Made by a program: the position numbers and the translations under genes | Assembly: GCA_030539475.1 (NCBI GenBank) | Contig: JAUNRY010000013.1 | Location: forward strand, 5,747-19,805 | DNA length: 14,059 nt | Direction of reading: 5' to 3' | Source: Bacteroidia bacterium | GTDB taxonomy: Bacteria; Bacteroidota; Bacteroidia; Bacteroidales; Dysgonomonadaceae | Shown: positions 1 through 6,351 of the stretch, piece by piece | Layout of the letters: each line of letters begins with the position of its first letter | Position numbering within the stretch: the first letter of the stretch is position 1 | The notes under the pieces: generated by a model | The model's database searches: none | Told to the model about the DNA's origin: nothing | Seen by the model: the letters and a program-made list of their open reading frames with translations, nothing else

Positions 1-3000
1 ACAACGGGAACAATAAATATATTCAGCAAAGTGGATGTTAACAATCCGCCCAACACCACCACCGCCATGGGGCTTTGAATTTCGTTTCCCGATTTTCCAC
101 CCTGAACCACCAGCGGAATAAGCGCCAAAGCGGCTGTGAGCGCAGTCATCAGGATGGGGTTCAGCCTATCGATGGAACCGTGCAAAACCCTTTCGTGCAA
201 GGATTCTCCCTCTTGCTCCATGTGCTGATACCGCGATATAAGCAGAATGCCGTTTCGCGTGGCAATGCCGAAAAGTGTGATAAACCCGATAATGGACGGA
301 ATGCTCACCACACCCGAAGTAAAGAACACGGCCAACACTCCGCCGATTAATGCCAGCGGCAGATTTAGCAATACAATAGCCGAGAGTGTCAGGTCTTTAA
401 ACTCGCCGTAGAGCAGCAGAAAAATAACGCAAACAGCCAAAATGGATGTAATCATCAATGTGCGGGCGGCGGTTGCAGCAGTTTCGAACTGGCCGCCGTA
501 TTCTACGCGGTAACCTTCGGGCAAAGCGATGTGTTGGTCTATATTGTGCCGGATATCATCTACTACACTTTTCAAATCGCGCCCCGACGTATTTGCCGAA
601 ACAACAATTTTTCGCTGCACATTCTCGCGGGAAATGCTGTTTGGGCCTCCCACCGAAACCACATCGGCAATCTCTTCCAGCGGAACTTTGCGGCCGCTTC
701 CCACATCAATTAACGCGGAACGAATCTGGTCGATACTTTCGGTATAATTCTCGTTCAGGCGCAACACCAAATCGAAACTTCGTTGTCCTTCGTAAATATC
801 AGCCAGTTTTTCGCCGGCAAACGCCAGTTCTACGAACCGGTTAAAATCTTCGACCGGCACGCCGTATTTCGCCAACATTCCCCGGTTTGCCCGAATTTGA
901 AGCTGAGGCGTTTCGGTTTGTTGCTCCACCGATACATCCACCAACCCCTCTATATCCGTTATGGAATGTTGAATTTGGTTGCCAATCAAAAACAAATTAC
1001 TCAAATCCGGCCCGAAAATATTGATGGCAATACTGGCGCGCGTGCCGGACAACATGTGGTCTATGCGGTGTCCGAGCGGCTGGCCAACCGTTACGGCTAA
1101 CCCGGGGATTCCCGCCAGTACGTCGCGGACTTCGTCCATAAATTCTTCGTTTTTTCTTTTTCCCAAGGTAAACAGCACGTCCACTTCGGAGCTGTTGGTC
1201 GACTGCGAGTGTTCGTCCAGTTCTCCCCGTCCCGTGCGGCGTGCCGTGCTGGTTATTTCGGGAATTTTCAACAATTCGGTCTCCATCAGGTTTCCCAACC
1301 GGTTAGTTTCTTCGAGCGAAACGCCGGGTTTTGTAACCGTGGTAATGGTGAGTGCGCCTTCGTTAAATTCGGGAAGGAAACTCTGCCCCAACGTGAAAAA
1401 CAAGATGAGCGTAAAAATAAATAAACCCACAGTTGGATACAACACCTTTTTCTTGTTTTGAAGCACCCATTTGAGCGATTTTTCATAAGCGCCCGTCAAC
1501 TTCCGGGTGAGCCAGCTGTCTTTTATGTTTTTGTTCAGGTATTTGTCGTTCGACAACATCAGTTTACACATCAGCGGAGTTACCGTCATAGCCACAATGA
1601 GCGACATAAACAACGCCACAATAAACGCTATTCCCAGCGGCTTGAGCATACGCCCTTCCATTCCGGTAAGGAAAAACAACGGAATAAAAGCCACAATGAT
1701 GATTAATGTGGCGTTCAGGATAGACGCGCGTATTTCGATGGAAGCATCCAGCACGATGTTGAATACCGGGCTTCGCTCGTGCCGCGGTTTCCTGTGATTT
1801 TGTTTCAGGCGTTTGTACACGTTTTCCACATCTATAATGGCATCGTCCACCAACGATCCGATGGCGATGGTCATTCCGCCCAGCGTCATCGTATTGATAT
1901 TCATGCCCAGAAAATACAACACAATAATTGTTCCGAGCAACGAAAGCGGAATAGCCACAACGGAAATAACGGTGGTGCGGAAACTGGCCAGAAACAGGAA
2001 AAGGATGATGATTACAAACAACGCGCCTTCTAACAAAGCGTTCCCAACATTCCTGACGGACGATTCGATAAAATCGGCCTGACGGAAAATTCGGGTGTTC
2101 ATTTTCACGTCCGAAGGCAAAGTTCTTTCTATTTCGGCCAGGTTTCTTTCGATGTTTTCCGTAACGCGCAGCGTATTGATATTGGGCTGTTTGGAGATAG
2201 CAATAATGACCGCCGGCTCGGCATTTTCCGACGCGTAACCGTATTTTACGGCGCTGCCGATAACCACGTCCGCCACATCGGATACCAATACCGGCAGGTT
2301 ATTCACGGTTTTTATGTACGTTTCGCCCAGTTGGTCTAAATCGTTTGTGCGCGCCATACCACGAATCATGTACTCGTTTCCGAAATCGCGCACAACGCCA
2401 CCCGATGAATTTTCGCTGAAACTTCTTCCGGCCTGCGCCAGTTCGCTCATGGTTACTCCCAGAAAATCCATTTTCTGCGGGTCGGCAAGAATCTGGTACT
2501 GTTTGTAATCTCCGCCAATTATCGTTACCTGCGATACGCCTCCCGTGGCCAGAATAGCGGGTTTAACCACCCAATCGGCCAGCGTGCGCAGTTCCATTTG
2601 TGATGTGCTGTCGGATTTCAGGCCGATAAAAAGAATCTCGCCCATGATGCTCGATTGCGGCGCCAGCACGGGTACTATGCCTTGGGGCAGCACTTCGCCG
2701 AGCGTAACCATTTTCTCGCTCACAATCTGGCGTGCCTGGAAAATATCGGCTCCCCAGTCGAATTCCACCCACACGAACGAAAATCCCTGCATCGAAGCCG
2801 AGCGTACACGCCGCACGTTGGTGGCTCCGTTTACGGACGTTTCGATGTGAAAAGTAACCAACCGCTCCACTTCCTCGGCCGACATTCCGTGCGCGTCGGT
2901 CATTACGGCAACCGTGGGCGCGGTAAGGTCGGGAAAAACATCCACATCCATCTGTTGCGATGTTATTACTCCCCCAACAACGATTAAAATTGCTCCCAAC

Positions 3001-3050
3001 AAGATAAAGAGCTTGTTGTTGAGCGAATATTTTATGATATTGTTTAGCAT
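1..3050 (-). CDS. CusA/CzcA-family heavy-metal efflux RND pump, 3' end cut by window edge
   Basis: This inner-membrane RND pump drives export of a metal cation through a tripartite envelope complex using the proton gradient. I read one open frame of 1016 codons from the ATG at 3048-3050 to the left edge. The protein starts MLNNIIKYSLNNKLFILLGA, with a first membrane helix at about residues 12-32. The large porter loop follows, then helices around residues 330-480. The TM4 motif GSLVDDAIVDVENV near residues 395-410 carries the acidic proton-relay residues. A second periplasmic loop contains NEGALTITTVTKPGVS near 568 and GPDL near 675. The frame breaks off in the last helix, so I judge only a few tens of residues are missing, unless a TolC domain is fused. 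Compared by eye with E. coli CusA, the Cu/Ag methionine positions 573 and 623 are not Met here, which argues against a CusA-like methionine relay. It lies 73 bp after the adaptor gene. Family confidence is high; the metal is unknown. Confidence 0.93.
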   Translation of the reverse strand, partial: MLNNIIKYSLNNKLFILLGAILIVVGGVITSQQMDVDVFPDLTAPTVAVMTDAHGMSAEEVERLVTFHIETSVNGATNVRRVRSASMQGFSFVWVEFDWGADIFQARQIVSEKMVTLGEVLPQGIVPVLAPQSSIMGEILFIGLKSDSTSQMELRTLADWVVKPAILATGGVSQVTIIGGDYKQYQILADPQKMDFLGVTMSELAQAGRSFSENSSGGVVRDFGNEYMIRGMARTNDLDQLGETYIKTVNNLPVLVSDVADVVIGSAVKYGYASENAEPAVIIAISKQPNINTLRVTENIERNLAEIERTLPSDVKMNTRIFRQADFIESSVRNVGNALLEGALFVIIILFLFLASFRTTVISVVAIPLSLLGTIIVLYFLGMNINTMTLGGMTIAIGSLVDDAIIDVENVYKRLKQNHRKPRHERSPVFNIVLDASIEIRASILNATLIIIVAFIPLFFLTGMEGRMLKPLGIAFIVALFMSLIVAMTVTPLMCKLMLSNDKYLNKNIKDSWLTRKLTGAYEKSLKWVLQNKKKVLYPTVGLFIFTLILFFTLGQSFLPEFNEGALTITTVTKPGVSLEETNRLGNLMETELLKIPEITSTARRTGRGELDEHSQSTNSSEVDVLFTLGKRKNEEFMDEVRDVLAGIPGLAVTVGQPLGHRIDHMLSGTRASIAINIFGPDLSNLFLIGNQIQHSITDIEGLVDVSVEQQTETPQLQIRANRGMLAKYGVPVEDFNRFVELAFAGEKLADIYEGQRSFDLVLRLNENYTESIDQIRSALIDVGSGRKVPLEEIADVVSVGGPNSISRENVQRKIVVSANTSGRDLKSVVDDIRHNIDQHIALPEGYRVEYGGQFETAATAARTLMITSILAVCVIFLLLYGEFKDLTLSAIVLLNLPLALIGGVLAVFFTSGVVSIPSIIGFITLFGIATRNGILLISRYQHMEQEGESLHERVLHGSIDRLNPILMTALTAALALIPLVVQGGKSGNEIQSPMAVVVLGGLLTSTLLNIFIVPV

Positions 3051-3056
3051 GAATTT

Positions 3057-3120
3057 GACGTTTAAAGTTTGATGTTTGACGTTTAAAGTCTAATTATCTA
3101 AAGTCTGACATCTGACATCT
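3057..3120. repeat. degenerate 7-bp tandem repeat array between adaptor and pump genes
   Basis: Nine back-to-back units run from just after the adaptor stop to 6 bp before the pump ATG. On the plus strand they read GACGTTT, AAAGTTT, GATGTTT, GACGTTT, AAAGTCT, AATTATCT (8 bp), AAAGTCT, GACATCT, GACATCT. A 15-bp segment at 3054-3068 recurs exactly at 3075-3089, three units away. The array occupies nearly the whole intergenic space and therefore the 5' side of the pump's translation start. It is related in unit length and sequence to the array at 8722-8749. Confidence 0.8.
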
Positions 3121-3123
3121 ATT

Positions 3124-4623
3124 CTAATGTACATGTCCCGCATGCGGGTCAATTGCTGCGGCCGATTGCGCCAATTTCACCAAAATAGCTCCTTTGCCCA
3201 CAACGCGCTCGCCCGGGGATAAACCTTCCGTAATTTCCGTGCGTATGCCGTTGGTGGCGTTGATTTTCACGGGGCGTTTTTCGAAAAGTTCGGGCGTGAG
3301 TTGAACATATACGAAATAATTTCCCATTTCCTCCACGATGGCTTCGTTGGAAACGGTCAACGCTTCGGTTTGTGCTTGTGTTTTTATGAACATCTCAATA
3401 AAACTTCCCGACACAAAACCGGCGCGGTTATCAATCTGAACCACAACGGGCAGGAGCGGATTATTGATGTCGGCCGATTTGCCGAACGAAACCACGCGCC
3501 CGCCCAGTTCATCGAGCGTGTGCGTTGTTTTGTTTTGCAATTGCCGGAACGTAACATCGGAAATTTGGGTGAGTTCGTCGAAATATCGGGGGCGCAATTC
3601 GGCTTTCACAAACAGGTTTTTGTTTTGCGAAACCGTTAAAACGGGTTGTCCGGGGGCGGCATATTCACCGTTTCGCACCATCACGCTCGCTATGAATCCG
3701 CCAATGGGCGAGTTTACGGCTTGTTTTCCGGCCGAGAAATTCTTTTGCAGGTTGTTGTAGTTGGCTTGGGCGTTGTCTAACTCGGTTCTTGCCCGCAACA
3801 ATTCGCTTTGCGAAACAATCTGGTCTTTAGCCAGTTCGGCCTTGCGCTCGTATTCGGTTCGGGCGCGGTTGTATTCGTTTTGAGCTTCGGAAAAGCGAAC
3901 CGACAGGTTATTGTCGGCCATTCCGCTCCCGTCGATGCTAAACAGCGTTTGCCCCGCGGCAACGCTCGTGCCCTCCACCACATTATTTCCGGGGAAAAGT
4001 ACGATACCGCCGGTTCTTGCCGTTATAACCCGCTCATCGCCCAACGACGGCTGAATTTGCCCTATCGCGCGGATTATTTGCCCGAAGGGCTCTCTGCGGA
4101 CTTCCTCGGTGGCAAAATCTACTTTCCAGCTTTGCTCTTTTGTGAAAACGGCGGTGTTGATGCCGGTGATGTGCGCATCGTGCGCGGCGTGAAGGGCTTC
4201 GTGCGCGTCGTCAAAGACGGTGATGTTGCCGATGGTGAGTTGCGATGTTTTATCGGGGGTGTTCACCAGAAACATCAGCCTGGCTTCGCCTGCGATTTCG
4301 GGTTTCAGGCTGAATGTGAAAATTCCGGGGCGCGTGGGTGAATCAAGGGTTTGTGCCACTTCATCGGAACCGATAATGAGCTTTGCCGTAACGCTTCCTT
4401 CTTCCAGCGGTTTGAAATTATCGAGATGCGTAAAATGCGCGAGAATTTCGCTCTCTTGCCCAACGGCAAAAGGGGACGCTTCTGCAAACACCTCGAAATC
4501 ATCGTTGTAGGAAGTTAATTGCAGGTTGTCCACATGGTCGTGGTGGCCGTGAGTTTCGTGTCGATTGCAAGACATCGTAATAATGGCAAGAGACATTACC
4601 AAAACTGAACATATTTTTTTCAT
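3124..4623 (-). CDS. CusB/HlyD-type periplasmic adaptor lipoprotein of metal efflux system
   Basis: This 499-residue adaptor links the RND pump to an outer-membrane channel. A lipoprotein signal ends in ITMSC, with Cys19 as the likely lipidated residue. A His-rich stretch follows (HETHGHHDH, 22-30). Residues about 45-136 look like a beta-sandwich domain ahead of the usual adaptor core. A second His cluster lies at 141-151. The core has two barrel-sandwich (lipoyl-like) halves at about 195-232 and 300-333, flanking a predicted coiled-coil hairpin at about 240-297. Beta-barrel and membrane-proximal domains follow, and the protein ends in DPHAGHVH. At 499 residues it is longer than E. coli CusB (about 400). 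The extra length is the N-terminal domain and the His tails. It lies 96 bp downstream of the His/Cys-rich gene and 73 bp upstream of the pump, all on one strand, so one operon is likely. I saw no internal TAnnTTTG box in the 96-bp gap. Family call is firm; the metal is not determined. Confidence 0.92.
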   Translation of the reverse strand: MKKICSVLVMSLAIITMSCNRHETHGHHDHVDNLQLTSYNDDFEVFAEASPFAVGQESEILAHFTHLDNFKPLEEGSVTAKLIIGSDEVAQTLDSPTRPGIFTFSLKPEIAGEARLMFLVNTPDKTSQLTIGNITVFDDAHEALHAAHDAHITGINTAVFTKEQSWKVDFATEEVRREPFGQIIRAIGQIQPSLGDERVITARTGGIVLFPGNNVVEGTSVAAGQTLFSIDGSGMADNNLSVRFSEAQNEYNRARTEYERKAELAKDQIVSQSELLRARTELDNAQANYNNLQKNFSAGKQAVNSPIGGFIASVMVRNGEYAAPGQPVLTVSQNKNLFVKAELRPRYFDELTQISDVTFRQLQNKTTHTLDELGGRVVSFGKSADINNPLLPVVVQIDNRAGFVSGSFIEMFIKTQAQTEALTVSNEAIVEEMGNYFVYVQLTPELFEKRPVKINATNGIRTEITEGLSPGERVVGKGAILVKLAQSAAAIDPHAGHVH

Positions 4624-4719
4624 CGAAACTGATTTTGAATTTGTTAAAAACAGGAAATGACAATCAGCAAAAAATGTGATTATCGAAAGAGAATTGATTG
4701 CACAAACAAGGGTGAAAAA

Positions 4720-5166
4720 TCAGCAGAAAGGCGGGGCTCTCAACCCTTTGGACTGAGAAAAATCGAGGATATATAAAGATTCTGAAGGAGGTTTTTGGCG
4801 GAAAGGCAAGAAGTAATTATCTGATTGAAGCAGCACATTACTTCCCAATGAAGAATAAAGCAATAAAAGCGGATACTCCGAACCTGAATCGGTTAACTGA
4901 TGCACGTGCCCGTGATTCACAAACCGGATGTATATTTCTTCCAGCAAACAATCTTCAATACTCAAGCATTTGTGAGAGTTGCAGTGGTTCGATTGTGAAA
5001 AATCACCTGAAAAATGCACACAACGGTTGGCAGTATCAGCGTGGTTGTGATGCCAAGCATCGCAAATTTCAACGCACGTGCCTACGTGATGATGGGGCAC
5101 AACGGCATGTGCCAAAATAACTAAATTGGCAAGCAATATGAAAGTGATACTTATTGCTTTTTTCAT
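4720..5166 (-). CDS. small secreted His/Cys-rich protein, candidate periplasmic metal-binding protein
   Basis: This 148-residue protein is the first gene of the metal efflux operon. A signal-like hydrophobic N-terminus (about residues 4-22) is followed by VPHHH (24-28). I count 13 histidines and 7 cysteines, most within residues 20-90: CVEIC (31-35), HHNH (39-42), C49, H51, HCNSHKC (61-67), C73 and HGHVH (85-89). The C-terminal third lacks these residues, is more hydrophobic, and ends in LRAPPFC. I think it belongs to an uncharacterised Bacteroidota family (possibly DUF6769) often seen with metal efflux genes, but that is from memory. The composition and position suggest metal capture, buffering or sensing in the periplasm, comparable in role to CusF or CzcE but with no visible homology to them. 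A good -33/-7 promoter lies just upstream and fixes this start. Function is inferred. Confidence 0.85.
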   Translation of the reverse strand: MKKAISITFILLANLVILAHAVVPHHHVGTCVEICDAWHHNHADTANRCVHFSGDFSQSNHCNSHKCLSIEDCLLEEIYIRFVNHGHVHQLTDSGSEYPLLLLYSSLGSNVLLQSDNYFLPFRQKPPSESLYILDFSQSKGLRAPPFC

Positions 5167-5182
5167 ACCGAAAGCGTTTTTG

Positions 5183-5215
5183 CAAAGTTAAACATTATTT
5201 TTAATTCCATGCAAA
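5183..5215 (-). promoter_or_regulatory. Bacteroidota-type promoter of the metal efflux operon
   Basis: On the minus strand a -33 element TTTG (plus coordinates 5212-5215) is followed by a 21-nt spacer and a -7 element TAACTTTG (5183-5190). This is an exact match to TAnnTTTG. The box ends 16 nt before the ATG at 5166. It is the best two-element promoter in the window and the only one I found for the three minus-strand metal genes. Confidence 0.7.
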
Positions 5216-5247
5216 TGAATGGAAATGTTTTAACGGGATTGGGGCTG

Positions 5248-5280
5248 TTGGAAAAAAGAACAATCTTTGTTTTTTTCCAA
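5248..5280. repeat. perfect 10-bp inverted repeat in the divergent promoter region
   Basis: The left arm TTGGAAAAAA (5248-5257) and the right arm TTTTTTCCAA (5271-5280) are exact reverse complements around a 13-nt spacer. The element lies between the metal operon promoter and the HU/SPOR gene. It could be an operator for a dimeric regulator or a hairpin in a transcript. The A/T-rich arms make chance occurrence plausible in this low-GC gap. The spacer holds AATCTTTG (5262-5269), one mismatch from the -7 consensus, with ATTG 20 nt upstream at 5238-5241, so a second promoter for the HU/SPOR gene could overlap the repeat. Confidence 0.5.
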
Positions 5281-5321
5281 AAAAGTTTTCCATTTTTCTT
5301 AGAAAACTGTTATGATTTTTT

Positions 5322-5329
5322 TATCTTTG
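5322..5329 (+). promoter_or_regulatory. -7 box TATCTTTG immediately before the HU/SPOR start
   Basis: The sequence TATCTTTG matches TAnnTTTG exactly and ends only 4 nt before the ATG at 5334. Transcription from it would begin at or within a few bases of the start codon, giving an almost leaderless message. I found no clear -33 TTTG at the expected spacing. A weaker alternative lies at 5262-5269. Confidence 0.5.
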
Positions 5330-5333
5330 CCGA

Positions 5334-6299
5334 ATGAACCAGCTGATTTCCCACATAGAGTTTCTTTTGCATACGCACGATTGCGTTATTGTGCCGGCAT
5401 TGGGAGGATTTGTAGTAAATTCAACTCCTTCTCAAAAAAACGGCCTGTCGGTTTTTCATTCTCCCGCGTGTGAGTTAGCGTTCAACAGAGAACTCACCCA
5501 CAACGACGGCTTGCTGGTGCAATCCTACATGCAAACCGATGGAATTTCTTTTGAACAGGCAACGCAAAAAATAGAACAATCCGCACGTGAAATCAAAAGC
5601 CTGTTGCGTTCGGAAAAATTTGCCGATCTCGGAGACTTAGGAAGTTTCAAAATGATTGATGAACAGCGGTATATCTATCAACCAAAACCTTTTGTCCGTC
5701 CCGAATATTTTGGGCTTTCGCCCGCATCGTTAAAACCGGTTATTCAGGTTATGCCGCCGGCACAAACGGTTGAGATTCATCGAAAAGACAGAAAATCCAT
5801 CGTGCGGAAAATTGGGATAGGCGCAGCAGCAGCCGTTATTGCCGCCATCATGTTAATTTTTCCTGTTCGGGACAGTACGTTTGGCCACCAAACGGCAAGG
5901 ATGTTTTCCGAAAACAGATTGTTCAGTTTCAGAACCGAAAAAGCCAACATCAATACACCCCCTATATCCGCCACCGTTTTCCCCGAAATAGCACAACCCA
6001 ATGCGGCTGAAATTACAGAAAGCGCTTCCGCGCAAATAATGGAAGAATCAACCGCCTCCACGGATGCTGCACCCAAATACTATATAGTAACGGGCGTGTA
6101 TGAGGTTAGCAAGGTAGCCGGTGAAATGATTGCATTGCTGCAATCGGAAGGATATACGGGTGCCTCTTCCATCGAACGTTCCAATCGCATCGATGTTTAC
6201 GCCGCAAGTTTCTCTACACACGAAGAAGCGGAAGAAAACCTGAAACAACTCAGGCAAAACTTTCCCCATCACCGCGACGCCTGGATTTTAGAACGGTAA
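5334..6299 (+). CDS. membrane-anchored HU-CCDC81 and SPOR domain protein
   Basis: The 321-residue protein begins with tandem HU-fold (HU-CCDC81) domains. The first covers about residues 1-60 (SHIEFLLHTHDCVIVPALGGFV). The second covers about 60-135, with GLLVQSYMQTDGISFEQA and DLGDLGSFKM. A basic linker and one membrane helix at about 160-177 follow. A low-complexity Ala/Ser/Thr/Glu-rich stretch then leads to a C-terminal SPOR domain at about 247-321 (KYYIVTGVYEVSKVAGEMI). SPOR domains bind glycan strands stripped of side peptides at division sites, so the C-terminus is probably periplasmic and the HU part cytoplasmic. The HU fold binds DNA in other proteins, but for this architecture the ligand is not known to me. 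The start fits the family, which opens with the LISHIEFLL segment. It is transcribed alone, divergent from the metal operon and convergent with the peptidase gene. Confidence 0.9.
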   Translation: MNQLISHIEFLLHTHDCVIVPALGGFVVNSTPSQKNGLSVFHSPACELAFNRELTHNDGLLVQSYMQTDGISFEQATQKIEQSAREIKSLLRSEKFADLGDLGSFKMIDEQRYIYQPKPFVRPEYFGLSPASLKPVIQVMPPAQTVEIHRKDRKSIVRKIGIGAAAAVIAAIMLIFPVRDSTFGHQTARMFSENRLFSFRTEKANINTPPISATVFPEIAQPNAAEITESASAQIMEESTASTDAAPKYYIVTGVYEVSKVAGEMIALLQSEGYTGASSIERSNRIDVYAASFSTHEEAEENLKQLRQNFPHHRDAWILER

Positions 6300-6317
6300 A
6301 CAACGGAGAAAGTGAAA

Positions 6318-6337
6318 ATGCGATTTGGAAATCGCAT
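6318..6337. terminator. palindromic hairpin between convergent HU/SPOR and peptidase genes
   Basis: ATGCGATTT (6318-6326) and AAATCGCAT (6329-6337) are perfect 9-nt complements with GG between; a real hairpin would open a 4-nt loop. On the minus strand the stem is followed by TTTCACTTTC, a loose U-rich tail, so it best fits a terminator for the M28 gene ending at 6352. The plus-strand side lacks a T tract. No other terminator-like structure was seen in this 52-bp gap. Confidence 0.5.
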
Positions 6338-6351
6338 CACCCACTTATCCC

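Noticed and set aside
979..1461. 160-codon plus-strand frame and its neighbours over 75-2987
   Set aside because: All are shadows of the minus-strand RND frame, which stays open to the left edge and has RND motifs throughout.
3057..3120. CRISPR-like repeat
   Set aside because: Units are 7 bp with no spacers and no cas genes nearby; it is a tandem microsatellite-type array.
3808..4341. 177-codon plus-strand open frame
   Set aside because: Antisense to the adaptor gene, whose coiled-coil and lipoyl halves are convincing.
1..5166. Metal operon as a mobile resistance island
   Set aside because: No transposase, integrase, terminal repeat or tRNA junction is visible, and base composition appears similar to the neighbours.
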